Assembly (NCBI GenBank): GCA_031552405.1
Contig: JAVBMN010000001.1
Coordinates: 62,001-126,000, forward strand
Direction: 5' to 3'
DNA: 64,000 nt
Origin: UBA1794 sp031552405
Lineage (GTDB): Bacteria > Bacteroidota > Bacteroidia > Bacteroidales > Bacteroidaceae
Below, one piece after another: positions 1-8,517 of the stretch (its first letter is position 1; each line of letters starts with the position of its first letter). The translations under genes and the position numbers were made by a program. The notes beneath the pieces were generated by a model. That model was not told the origin of the DNA. It made no database searches and saw nothing but the letters and a program-made list of their open reading frames with translations.

Positions 1-1107
1 GGCAAATACAGACATACAGAAACGCTCGCCGGAATCACCCGGGTTATTACGTCCCATATCCATAAATTCGCCCCAGCTAAGACCCAGTTTTCCAGGGTAG
101 CCACTCATGTATTTTCCGAAGAGACCCTCGTCAAAATAGTCATGACCTGCAGGAACAGGAGTATGTACTGTATAAAGAGAAGAAGCACGTACTATTTCAA
201 TAGCCTGGTTGAATGTCATACCAGATGCTACATAATCGCACAAACGTTGCACATTGATCAGAGCAGCGTGGCCTTCGTTACAGTGATAAATATCTTTCTT
301 AATCCCCAATGCATTCAGGGTAAGGATACCACCAATACCAAGAAGGATCTCTTGTTTCAAGCGATTCTCCCAGTCTCCACCATATAACATGTGCGTAATG
401 GGGCGATCGAACTCACTGTTCAACTCACTATCCGTATCCATCAGATAAAGAGCTATACGCCCTACATTCACCTTCCAGATATTCACATGTACAAAATAAT
501 CCATGTACGGAACAGATACTACAAGAGGCTTTCCTTCCGCATCCATTACACGCTCCAAAGGAAGGGCGTTAAAGTTTGAGGGCTCATAATTAGCAATCTG
601 CTGCCCATCCATGGAAAGGGTTTGATTAAAATAACCATATTTGTAAAGGAAACCCACTCCTATCATATCTACATTACTGTCAGAAGCTTCTTTCATGTAA
701 TCACCAGCCAATACACCAAGACCACCCGAATAGATTCTCAATACAGAAGTCAATCCATATTCCATACTAAAGTAGGCCACAGAAGGACGTTTAGACTCCG
801 GTTTTACATCCATATACGCACGGAAATCAGAATAGATAGCATCCAAACGCTGCATAATCGCTTTGTCCTTCGTCATACTTTCCAGTTCCTCATAACTCAT
901 AGCTTCAAGAAGAGCTACAGGATTGTGTCCACATTCTTTCCACAATTCGGGGTTGATGTCCGCAAACAAATCCAGTGCTTCATGATTCCACACCCACCAG
1001 ATGTTATGTGCCAATTCAGACAAGTTCTCCAGTTCCTTAGGAAGAGTCGATTTCACTGTAATCTCTCTCCACTCAGAATAATTCACATTACTTGTTTTAA
1101 TCTTCAT
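1..1107 (-). CDS. glgP: Alpha-glucan (glycogen/maltodextrin) phosphorylase, N-terminal part
   Basis: The 5' end of a GT35 phosphorylase, which releases glucose-1-phosphate from alpha-1,4-glucans using PLP. The gene runs off the left edge, so only about 369 residues are present. Translating the minus strand from the ATG at 1107 gives MKIKTSNVNYSEWREITVKS, then LAHNIWWVWNHEA, SVAYFSMEYGL, YSGGLGVLAGDYMKEASD and HCNEGHAAL. These are typical of the compact bacterial phosphorylase group. The catalytic and PLP-lysine region lies outside the window. The gene starts 22 bp after the glycogen synthase stop on the same strand, so synthesis and breakdown enzymes are probably co-transcribed. Confidence 0.93.
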   Translation of the reverse strand, partial: MKIKTSNVNYSEWREITVKSTLPKELENLSELAHNIWWVWNHEALDLFADINPELWKECGHNPVALLEAMSYEELESMTKDKAIMQRLDAIYSDFRAYMDVKPESKRPSVAYFSMEYGLTSVLRIYSGGLGVLAGDYMKEASDSNVDMIGVGFLYKYGYFNQTLSMDGQQIANYEPSNFNALPLERVMDAEGKPLVVSVPYMDYFVHVNIWKVNVGRIALYLMDTDSELNSEFDRPITHMLYGGDWENRLKQEILLGIGGILTLNALGIKKDIYHCNEGHAALINVQRLCDYVASGMTFNQAIEIVRASSLYTVHTPVPAGHDYFDEGLFGKYMSGYPGKLGLSWGEFMDMGRNNPGDSGERFCMSVFA

Positions 1108-1129
1108 AATATGGTTTAATAATTTGACG

Positions 1130-2800
1130 TTAATATTCTATTGTTGATTGCCGTTTCTCCGCGTTATTCAATGCTATGTCATATGCTTTATAATAGTATT
1201 GAATAAAATGTTTCCACAGCGCTTTCTCCGCTATAGCTTTGGCATTCTTCCGTATGGATTTTACCTCCGCATCAGTCTTCTGTGTAAACGACAATATATA
1301 GTTTTTTGTTTCTTCTGCAACCTGAAAATAATTATAATCGGAACGATGAACCACAGCTACTCCTTCATCAAGGCCATTCCATCCTTCCAAAGTTTTGACC
1401 CACAGCCCAAATCCTGCCAGATCTGTGGTGATGGTAGGCACCTGAAATGCCACACTCTCCAGAGGAGTGTACCCCCACGGTTCGTAATAGGAAGGATACA
1501 CGCTTAAATCCAACCCGATCAGGTAGTCATAATACTGCTTATTCAGGATACCATCTTTCCCATCCAGATAACAAGGCATAAAAATCACTTTTACCCGGTC
1601 GGATTTCGCATTCTGCATACCAATGGAGCGAAGCATGCCCAGCAGACGGTCGCTATCACCTTCATGCAACTCATGCGTTACAAAAGGGCATTCCAACGCG
1701 TCGGTGTACTCCTTTTTGGAAAGAATTCTCTCACACAGGTCTTCACGGGGACCTACGATCCACCCGGGTACCGTAACAAGAGCCAGTATATTCTTTTTCA
1801 GAGAAGGGTCGTTATTGAGACGATTCATGGATTCCAGGAATACATCTATTCCTTTGTTTTGAAATTCATAACGGCCACTGGTCCCTATTATTAAGGTGTC
1901 ATCATCCAGCTGTGCTCCCAACAGGGCATTTGCTACGCCAAGTACAGCCTTTCTTGCCTGCCTGCGCTTTGTCATAAAGGTAGTACCCTTGGGCACAAAA
2001 CCATTTTCAAAGCCATTCATCAGGACCACATCCACTTCCCGCTCAAGAAGTTCTTTGCACTCACAGTTTGTGATTTCACTTACGGTAGTAAAGCAATCTA
2101 CATAATGCGCAGTCTGTTTCTCTATGGAATGCTTGGCCTGCATATTCAACTCGGCAGCCATTTGATCTCCATTATAAGCAAACAGATAATCGTAAAGAGG
2201 CTTGTTGTTTCCCGCTATGGAACGACCGATAGAAGTAGCATGGGTTGTAAAAATGGTAGCAATATGAGGCATTGCCTTTTGCAAATACAACGCTCCGAGC
2301 CCTGTCATCCATTCATGCGCCTGATACACTATTTTATCCTGCAATGAAGTGTTAAACTGACAAAAACTTTCCACGACACGACCGGCAGCATAGGAAAACA
2401 TGGAGGCCTCATCATAATCCCCATACGCATTTATGGAGTCTACTCCAAAATCCTGCCAAGCCTGGAAATAGATCTCATCCTTTTGAGTAAAGAAGGGTTG
2501 AAAATCAACCAAGATAACCACAGGGTTCCCCGGCACATTCCATCTTCCCACTCGTATATTCAATTTATCTTGCTCTACAGCATGTTTTTTCCATGCGGCA
2601 TATAGATTGTCAGAAGGGGTAAATAAAGGGTTTTCCTGCTCCTGTTCAAAATCAGGACCAATAAAGATTATGCGATCATTAAATGTAGATTGAAGAGTAT
2701 TCGCATGTGTAGAAAGTACTGTATAGATGCCACCTACTTTGTTACAGACTTCCCAGCTCGTCTCAAAAATATAATCAGGAGATAGTATATTTGTGGCCAT
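1130..2800 (-). CDS. GT3-family (eukaryote-like) glycogen synthase
   Basis: A 556-residue cytoplasmic glycosyltransferase that extends alpha-1,4-glucan from a nucleotide sugar. The N-terminus FETSWEVCNKVGGIYTVLST matches the fungal/animal glycogen synthase (GT3) donor-loop region, not bacterial GlgA (GT5). Near residue 440, YYEPWGYTPLE carries the E-x7-E pair of the retaining GT-B fold. GT3 enzymes in place of GlgA are usual in Bacteroides. The ATG at 2800 lies about 30 bp from a -7 element (TACTTTTG on the minus strand, 2831-2838). The partner phosphorylase gene follows after 22 bp. The sugar donor (UDP- or ADP-glucose) cannot be read from sequence. Confidence 0.92.
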   Translation of the reverse strand: MATNILSPDYIFETSWEVCNKVGGIYTVLSTHANTLQSTFNDRIIFIGPDFEQEQENPLFTPSDNLYAAWKKHAVEQDKLNIRVGRWNVPGNPVVILVDFQPFFTQKDEIYFQAWQDFGVDSINAYGDYDEASMFSYAAGRVVESFCQFNTSLQDKIVYQAHEWMTGLGALYLQKAMPHIATIFTTHATSIGRSIAGNNKPLYDYLFAYNGDQMAAELNMQAKHSIEKQTAHYVDCFTTVSEITNCECKELLEREVDVVLMNGFENGFVPKGTTFMTKRRQARKAVLGVANALLGAQLDDDTLIIGTSGRYEFQNKGIDVFLESMNRLNNDPSLKKNILALVTVPGWIVGPREDLCERILSKKEYTDALECPFVTHELHEGDSDRLLGMLRSIGMQNAKSDRVKVIFMPCYLDGKDGILNKQYYDYLIGLDLSVYPSYYEPWGYTPLESVAFQVPTITTDLAGFGLWVKTLEGWNGLDEGVAVVHRSDYNYFQVAEETKNYILSFTQKTDAEVKSIRKNAKAIAEKALWKHFIQYYYKAYDIALNNAEKRQSTIEY

Positions 2801-2830
2801 AATTGCTTATAAACTTAAAAATTCGAAATG

Positions 2831-2838
2831 CAAAAGTA
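2831..2838 (-). promoter_or_regulatory. Bacteroides -7 element for the glycogen synthase-glgP operon
   Basis: The minus strand reads TACTTTTG, matching TAnnTTTG, about 30 bp before the glycogen synthase ATG. No convincing TTTG at -33 was seen. Confidence 0.5.
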
Positions 2839-2951
2839 CAACTTTATTCTTATATTATTCTCATTTCTTTCAGAAATATTTATTTTTCATCCTGTTCAGT
2901 AGTGTTTTTAAGAGCAAACAATAAGAGAATGTTTCAAATCTAAAGATTCAT

Positions 2952-4880
2952 TTAATTCCCCAATTCCTCATGAATATCAAAACCATTCAATAACAAGTAC
3001 ATATTAGGGAACAGTTCTTTCTGGAAAAGCTGATTCAGCATTGGCAGGTAGCGCCTGTCAATCATCTGGTGACGCAACACATAGAATGATATATCAGCCA
3101 CACGGGCCGACACCATCGCATCGGCTATTAACTGGGCAGGAACACTGTCAACCACCACATATTCATACTGTTCTTTAAGCAATCCGATCAAAGACTCCCA
3201 TTTGGGCTTCACCAACAATTCCGACGGGCTGGTAGGAATCATGCCACAAGGCAAAAAGGACAAATTAGAATACCCAGGCACCAGCTGTATTAGTTTATCC
3301 ACATCCGGATCATCACCGGAAAGGTATGTACTAACTCCATGTTTATGGTCCAGCTCTAATTCTCTCGATTGAGTTGCTTTACGTATATCCGCATCAACAA
3401 GTATCACCTTACGCCCGCTTTTCGCGAGTGATATTGCAATATTGCGCGCCGTATACGTCTTCCCTTCATGGGGCAAAGTACTGGTGAAAAATATCACCTT
3501 CACGTTCTTGAGTACATAAAACAGCTCGGCACGTATCCGGTTGTATGCCTCATCCTGGCTATCGCCATAAGGAATCATTGTAAATATCCGCAAAAGCGGA
3601 TATTTACGAAACTCCTTACTGTGACAGATCCGATAATCCATCTTGTCAAAAAAAACAAAGAAAGCTATTGGAGCAAACAACCCGAATCCAAATGCAAAAA
3701 GCAGTATATAGAAATATCGGGGGCGTACCGGAGTCGGAGAAAAGTCTGCAGGTTCTATTAAACTGTAATTATTTGCATAAATGGCCCTCTTAATATATAC
3801 CTCTTCCAGCTTTAGGCGCAAAAGTACCATTGTATTAAGTTTGGCTTTCAACAAACGTTGATCAGAATAGGAACCAGCCAAACGCTGAGGAGCATCTGAC
3901 AACCCCTTGTTGATTTTTGAAAGTTCGCCATCCATTTTGCGAAGTTGTACCTGCAAAGCATCCAACTCCAGTTCCAAAGAAGCCAGTATTGAACGCCGCA
4001 ACTGCGCTAACTCATTACGCTTATTATGTAGAACACCGACATCCGTCGAAGCACTCTGACGCAACTTGTCATATACGGCCCATGTGGAGTTGTATCTTCG
4101 AATTGAGTTGTAAACGTGCGAGTTCCTGGTATTAAAAAGAGGTAGAACCCCATCCTCAAGTAGGGCGCGTTCTATATAATCACGCAGAGAAAGCACCACT
4201 TGCGATTCAGCCTCTATTGCTTCTCTTACATTATCATAGCGTGTATAGTTCCGCCACTCTCCTGCATATGCCGTACGAAAATTAAAAGACCGTGCGTGTA
4301 TCTTGAAATCAGCATTCCTACTATCCAATTCCCCAATATCATTTTGAAGATTGGCAATACGCCCTTCCAAAAAAGCAATGGTAGCATTAGATACCGTTTC
4401 GTACTGCAGGCGGTTATTTCTCAGTATAAAACTATAAAAAGCTTTCAAAAGATCCTGAGCAAATGCAGGATCTTCACTCCAACACCTTATATATAACATA
4501 TTACTCTCGTCATGTTGACGCACACTGAGCTGATCATCCAACCAGATGCCTAACGAGTCCTGCTCCTCTTCTGTAGCTTTCGGGAAAAGCTCTTCAGCAA
4601 ACCTTTGATACAATAACGACGAGGATAGCTCTATTAATATATTCTTAATGTGAACATTAGAGCCATCAGTTGACAACTCCAAAAGCCGGTAAGGATCATC
4701 TTCTCCCCCCATTCCACGATCCGGCTTTACCTGAAAAAGTAATTGACTTTGATATTTGCGAGGCAGGGAAAAAGCCAACAATGCACCAAGGGATATGGCA
4801 AATAAGAGGAAAACCAATATTGGTTTCCATTTCGCCTTAAAGATCTGACAAATGTATAAAAAGGTGATTCTACTACGCAT
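2952..4880 (-). CDS. Wzc-like polysaccharide co-polymerase / tyrosine autokinase
   Basis: A 642-residue inner-membrane protein of the Wzz/Wzc type that controls export or chain length of capsule or exopolysaccharide. Two membrane helices (about 20-40 and 389-411) flank a long, partly coiled-coil periplasmic part. The cytosolic BY-kinase domain has Walker A TSTLPHEGKT (466-475), Walker A' ILVDADIR (493-500) and Walker B YVVVDS (574-579). The C-terminus ends HEELGN without the usual tyrosine cluster, so autophosphorylation may differ. The ATG at 4880 is preferred over an upstream one at 4928 because a strong promoter lies between them. No wza, wzx, wzy or glycosyltransferase genes are adjacent, so this is an orphan copy. 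Confidence 0.85.
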   Translation of the reverse strand: MRSRITFLYICQIFKAKWKPILVFLLFAISLGALLAFSLPRKYQSQLLFQVKPDRGMGGEDDPYRLLELSTDGSNVHIKNILIELSSSLLYQRFAEELFPKATEEEQDSLGIWLDDQLSVRQHDESNMLYIRCWSEDPAFAQDLLKAFYSFILRNNRLQYETVSNATIAFLEGRIANLQNDIGELDSRNADFKIHARSFNFRTAYAGEWRNYTRYDNVREAIEAESQVVLSLRDYIERALLEDGVLPLFNTRNSHVYNSIRRYNSTWAVYDKLRQSASTDVGVLHNKRNELAQLRRSILASLELELDALQVQLRKMDGELSKINKGLSDAPQRLAGSYSDQRLLKAKLNTMVLLRLKLEEVYIKRAIYANNYSLIEPADFSPTPVRPRYFYILLFAFGFGLFAPIAFFVFFDKMDYRICHSKEFRKYPLLRIFTMIPYGDSQDEAYNRIRAELFYVLKNVKVIFFTSTLPHEGKTYTARNIAISLAKSGRKVILVDADIRKATQSRELELDHKHGVSTYLSGDDPDVDKLIQLVPGYSNLSFLPCGMIPTSPSELLVKPKWESLIGLLKEQYEYVVVDSVPAQLIADAMVSARVADISFYVLRHQMIDRRYLPMLNQLFQKELFPNMYLLLNGFDIHEELGN

Positions 4881-4889
4881 TTTCGAGTG

Positions 4890-4921
4890 CAAATATAAGC
4901 AGAGAAATCTGATGCTGCAAG
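4890..4921 (-). promoter_or_regulatory. Promoter of the Wzc-like gene, giving a very short leader
   Basis: The minus strand has TATATTTG (4890-4897) and CTTG (4918-4921) separated by 20 bp, one mismatch from the Bacteroides consensus. The -7 box sits only 9 bp before the chosen ATG at 4880, so the 5' UTR would be a few bases at most. Confidence 0.6.
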
Positions 4922-5089
4922 AAAACATTCCTTATCCTTATAAAATGAATTCAACACAAAATCAGGAGCAAATACGAAGTCTTCTCTTCAATATTATATA
5001 TAAGCTAACAGAAGCCTTACACCTCTCACCACGAAAGAGTTAAGAAGAACACAGAATAGAGAGGACTGCACCTTTACATTTATTTTCTT

Positions 5090-5140
5090 AAAAAATGAAA
5101 CATCCGAGGGCTTCTATTTCACAGAAATTCAGATGTTTCA
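5090..5140 (-). terminator. Hairpin with U-tract between the Wzc and RRM genes (minus-strand reading)
   Basis: TGAAACATC (5096-5104) pairs with GATGTTTCA (5132-5140). Read on the minus strand, the stem is followed by a run of six T. It sits in the divergent region 4929-5353, which holds no gene. It would stop leftward transcription before the Wzc gene, but what it terminates is unknown. The loop is long (27 nt), which lowers confidence. Confidence 0.4.
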
Positions 5141-5202
5141 ACCTGTTATCCTCAAAATTGGAATAAAAAAAGCAAAAAACTTTCCAGTTCAGATTATTAT
5201 CG

Positions 5203-5210
5203 TACCTTTG
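5203..5210 (+). promoter_or_regulatory. -7 element of the RRM protein gene
   Basis: TACCTTTG matches TAnnTTTG. A TTTCC stretch about 18 bp upstream may serve as the -33 region. The start codon is at 5354, so the transcript would carry a leader of about 140 nt. Confidence 0.5.
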
Positions 5211-5353
5211 GCGCGTATTTGTAAGAATTGAATAGTTTTAGTATTCAGCATGCTTTTCCTCCTGCCTCTCAAAAAGGATGTGGTGATAAGTAAGTCCCGA
5301 TATTCCGGCTTTCAACCTTATTATACACATTATTTTTTAAAGTTTTTATTTCA

Positions 5354-5743
5354 ATGAACATTTTTGTTTCAAACCTGAGTTACGCACTTAATAGCGAAGA
5401 CTTAGAAGGATTGTTCGCCCCGTATGGCGAAATTGCGTCAGCAAGAGTAATTATGGACCGTGAAACCGGTCGGTCAAGAGGCTTCGGATTCGTAGAAATG
5501 CCTAATGACGAAGAAGGTCAGAAAGCAATTGACGAACTGAACGGAACAGAGCACGACGGTAAAGAAATCAATGTGGCAGTAGCACGTCCTCGCGAAGAAC
5601 GTCCTTCTTTCGGAGGTAACCGTGGTGGTGGTGGCGGATACCGTCCTCGCAGAGAATTTGACGGCGAACGTCGTGGTGGCGGTGGTTATGGCGACCGTCG
5701 TGGTGGCTATGGCGATGACCGTAGAGGTGGAGGAAGATATTAA
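5354..5743 (+). CDS. RRM-domain RNA-binding protein with Gly/Arg-rich tail
   Basis: A 129-residue cytoplasmic single-RRM protein. RNP2 (IFVSNLS, residues 3-9) and RNP1 (RSRGFGFVEM, about 40-49) are intact, with the aromatic residues that stack on RNA. Residues 85-129 form a low-complexity tail of RGG, GGGGY and DRRGG units like those of eukaryotic glycine-rich RNA-binding proteins. Bacteroidetes carry several such RRM proteins, and some bind mRNA or sRNA globally, filling the niche left by the absence of Hfq. The gene is monocistronic, with a -7 box at 5203, a long leader and a strong terminator at 5813. The precise paralogue cannot be assigned here. Confidence 0.92.
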   Translation: MNIFVSNLSYALNSEDLEGLFAPYGEIASARVIMDRETGRSRGFGFVEMPNDEEGQKAIDELNGTEHDGKEINVAVARPREERPSFGGNRGGGGGYRPRREFDGERRGGGGYGDRRGGYGDDRRGGGRY

Positions 5744-5812
5744 AAAGCCGCTTTACTACACGTAAAGAAACAGCGCTTAAACTAGTTTTAAGTAGAATAA
5801 TATCCACATAAC

Positions 5813-5872
5813 AAGCTCCGTATTCCAGGCATTTCTTCAAAGAGAGTGCTAAAAGGAATACGGAGCTTTTCT
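5813..5872 (+). terminator. Intrinsic terminator of the RRM gene
   Basis: A perfect 14-bp inverted repeat, AAGCTCCGTATTCC (5813-5826) and GGAATACGGAGCTT (5855-5868), leads into a T-rich tail. It lies 70 bp after the RRM stop codon. Confidence 0.85.
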
Positions 5873-5921
5873 ATTAATCATAATAAGACAAGAAAAAGCC
5901 AGCCTCACTTTAGGATTCATA

Positions 5922-6320
5922 GCACAAGCCTCCACATTCCACTACCCTTTGAAATCCCTTATGGGAAAGGGTTTCGAGGTGGAGACCCATTGTGCGAAGT
6001 GCTTCCACAAGATTTCAGAGGCAACAGTGGAACCAGTGGAAGGAGATCAAATACAGCGCTGCATCTAAGGAAACACAGGCCAGAAATAGACAAAACTCAG
6101 GCCTGGCTTCTCACAAGCGCAAGGCTGCGTTTCTGGTGCGCACCAGTTCAAAAGTTCATGCGCACCAATCCTTGAACTCGTGCGCACCAGTTTTTAGCAT
6201 ACACCACTTCGCACTTCCACAAAACCGTCTTTCGTGGAAGCATCCACTATTAACAAGGCTCCACCTCGAAACCCTTTCCCATAAGGGATTTCAGAGGGTA
6301 GTGGAACGTGGAAGGAGTTT
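5922..6320. repeat. Modular intergenic inverted-repeat element, copy A
   Basis: This fills most of the geneless 5744-6866 stretch. Arms at 5932-5983 and 6260-6311 are inverted repeats matching at 50 of 52 positions. Nested inside are GTGCGAAGTG (5992-6001) against CACTTCGCAC (6205-6214), the palindrome CTGGTGCGCACCAG (6133-6146) and CAGGCCTG (6098-6105). It shares GCACAAGCCTCCAC, AAATACAGCGCT and CAGGCCTGGCTTCT exactly with copy C at 50.5 kb. Short open frames across it lack coding character. No transposase is present, so it could be a non-autonomous mobile element or a structured RNA. Confidence 0.8.
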
Positions 6321-6632
6321 TCATTATTCATTATTGCAAGGCGTGTACTAGGGTGTTCATGCGTTTTTCCTTCCAACCTCCCTGCCTTGAGTGTTGAATT
6401 TTTCAACTAAACAGCAAACATCCTGGCTAATAAACCGACGAACTTAAAAGAAAAATCTCCTTTCCGATTAAGCTGAAAATCGCATAAAACAAGCAAAAAT
6501 GCTTTTTCAACCCATATTACTACTCCTATATAAATAAGACTTCTTCACATGTTGGCTTTTTCAACTTTTATCCTAAAGACAAAGAAATCTGTTAAACTCT
6601 ATCAAAAAATATTCGATTATTTTAATAACTTA

Positions 6633-6664
6633 TTTGTCAGCATAATATTTATTCCATATATTTG
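6633..6664 (+). promoter_or_regulatory. Consensus Bacteroides promoter of the four-gene secreted cassette
   Basis: TTTG (6633-6636), a 20-bp spacer and TATATTTG (6657-6664) match the sigma-ABfr consensus exactly. Transcription would start near 6669, giving a leader of about 200 nt before the ATG at 6867. Confidence 0.7.
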
Positions 6665-6822
6665 CCACGAAACAAAAAGAAAGCAAAAAATATTTATCTT
6701 TCTATTAGATAGATATACACTTGTAAGGTACTAAATAAACGATAAAAAGCTTTCATTTGTAAGTATGAAAAGTGATAAGCTAAACGATACAGGCTCTGTA
6801 CCTCATTAATTATAATTACATT

Positions 6823-6848
6823 ATGTCGGCAATGGAGCCATTCGACAT
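6823..6848 (+). promoter_or_regulatory. Leader hairpin just before the cassette's first start codon
   Basis: ATGTCG-GC-AATG-GAGC-CATT-CGACAT folds into a stem with a tetraloop and a 2-nt bulge, ending 18 nt before the ATG at 6867. There is no T-run, so it is not a terminator; a role in translation or mRNA stability is inferred. Confidence 0.35.
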
Positions 6849-6866
6849 GTTAGTTATTGTGGATTT

Positions 6867-8495
6867 ATGAACAAATTATTAATGTTATTGGTTTTCCTAT
6901 GCATACCTATTATTATGCATTCACAGGAAACAACCCGTGGAGAGTTATTGCAGTTATTCCATAGCGCTCAAAAAGCCCAAAAGGAAAATCGTATAGAAGA
7001 TGCCATAAATACATACGAAAGCATCACTAAAAAGGCTCCAAATCTATGGGAGCCCTATCTGGCTTTGGGAGTATTGTACTCTGTAGATGGTGAATCTCAG
7101 AATTTAGACTTGGCAATGCAATTCTACAACAAATACCTGGAACTTACGCCCACTACCGCAAACGACAGCATCAAACAAATAATAAAAATGCTGGAATCAA
7201 AAGCTATTGAGGAAGAAAAAGAATCTGAAACCACACCAGAGGCCCTCTCCTCCGAGGTCGACACAGACATCAGCCAAGAGAAAATTGATATATTTAACGA
7301 AATACAGAGTTTTTCTAACCAATCGGTCGTTCCGGATTCGAAAGAGGAAACCTCTGACGCCACTATTAAGGAGCCTTCACTAGACATCAAGGAAACTCTC
7401 AAAACGCCAATATCCTCAGGAGCAATTTGTAAGGATATCCTAAAAACATTTGAAGGAAAATGGATATCGAACCGCTTCTATGCATCTACCATGATACCAA
7501 TGTGGGTTTTTGACATTCAAATAGAAAATGATTCTTTGTGCATTAGGATGGAAAGGGGTTCACATCGGTATTCCTCCAATCTATTTCCGCAATATGCAAT
7601 ACCTACCACACTGAATGACAGCACTTATTCATTCAATTTTAACAGGCCGAATGTATGCCAGCCATCCCAGTCGAGCTCATTCATAAAGTATGCAATCACT
7701 GAGGTTACTAACCCCAGATACTATTTCTTGCTGGGCGATAAGGAACAAAAATTATCCGAAGAGCAGCTGGAAAAGTTTCAAAAGAAGACCAAAGAACTGA
7801 GTGAATCCATGCTCAAGGCACGTGAGCAAAACACAACTCTTACAGGTGCAACCTTTGAAGAGTTTACCCTCGAACGCCTTTCCAATGAGATACTCAAGGC
7901 CTCATGCAAAGAAAAAATATCGGTAACAAGCGGACAAAAGCAGGACAATGAAAATGAGTTTGAATGCTACTTCTACAAGATCCCGTCAAGCGCCGCTTTC
8001 ATAATGATAGGAAACAGTAATACGATAATTACCAACCGTCCAAGGATAAGCGGTTTATCCCATCAGACCCTTGCTGAAATGGCTACACTGTACAAGAAGG
8101 ACACCCAGAAATTCGCAGAACGTTATGGAAAAGACACTCTTGTCATCAATGCGATCAACGATTTCGACAAACTGGGTTACTTCAAGTGGATGCAAAAGAA
8201 GAAAAGTGTCAATACGGTTAGCGTCATTGGCAAAACAATATTGTCTACAGCCATGGGGCTTACCGGGGTATTCGGAATGGGATTCAGCAATCAGCTTGTC
8301 AACTCTTTAGGACAAATGTTATTTAAAAACAGCCGTGAATCTATAGAAAATATTGCCGACAACTATGCAGAAGAGCTAAAGATAAACCCCTACGACTGGA
8401 ACAGCAAGATGTACAATGTATTCTACAGCAAGTACTTCAAAGCAGATTCAAAATTCCAAATGAAACCTGTAATAGATGCTCAACAAGCACCCTAA
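6867..8495 (+). CDS. Exported TPR protein of unknown function (cassette gene 1)
   Basis: A 542-residue protein with a signal peptide (MNKLLMLLVFLCIPIIMHSQ). A TPR-like helical region follows at about 25-115 (ENRIEDAINTYESI, WEPYLALGVLYSVDG, AMQFYNKYLELTP). An acidic Ser/Thr/Glu-rich linker spans about 117-190. The rest has no family I recognise. Near the C-terminus, at about 450-480, a Gly/Val/Met-rich hydrophobic stretch (SVIGKTILSTAMGLTGVFGM) could insert into a membrane or pack in an oligomer. It is first of four tightly spaced genes (22, 17 and 20 bp gaps) behind one promoter, so it probably works with its neighbours in the periplasm or outer membrane. Confidence 0.7.
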   Translation: MNKLLMLLVFLCIPIIMHSQETTRGELLQLFHSAQKAQKENRIEDAINTYESITKKAPNLWEPYLALGVLYSVDGESQNLDLAMQFYNKYLELTPTTANDSIKQIIKMLESKAIEEEKESETTPEALSSEVDTDISQEKIDIFNEIQSFSNQSVVPDSKEETSDATIKEPSLDIKETLKTPISSGAICKDILKTFEGKWISNRFYASTMIPMWVFDIQIENDSLCIRMERGSHRYSSNLFPQYAIPTTLNDSTYSFNFNRPNVCQPSQSSSFIKYAITEVTNPRYYFLLGDKEQKLSEEQLEKFQKKTKELSESMLKAREQNTTLTGATFEEFTLERLSNEILKASCKEKISVTSGQKQDNENEFECYFYKIPSSAAFIMIGNSNTIITNRPRISGLSHQTLAEMATLYKKDTQKFAERYGKDTLVINAINDFDKLGYFKWMQKKKSVNTVSVIGKTILSTAMGLTGVFGMGFSNQLVNSLGQMLFKNSRESIENIADNYAEELKINPYDWNSKMYNVFYSKYFKADSKFQMKPVIDAQQAP

Positions 8496-8517
8496 GAATC
8501 ATTAAAAGAGAAACAAG

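Noticed and set aside
142..1119. Plus-strand open frames at the left edge
   Set aside because: The minus strand reads continuously as glycogen phosphorylase here; the plus frames are shadows.
5568..5840. His-rich 90-residue minus-strand frame opposite the RRM gene
   Set aside because: The histidines come from reversed Gly/Arg codons of the RGG tail.
5846..6406. Three short frames within repeat copy A
   Set aside because: They are dictated by the repeat words on both strands, have no start signals and match no family.
6549..6734. 61-residue frame at 6549
   Set aside because: It lies over the consensus promoter at 6633-6664 in AT-rich DNA.
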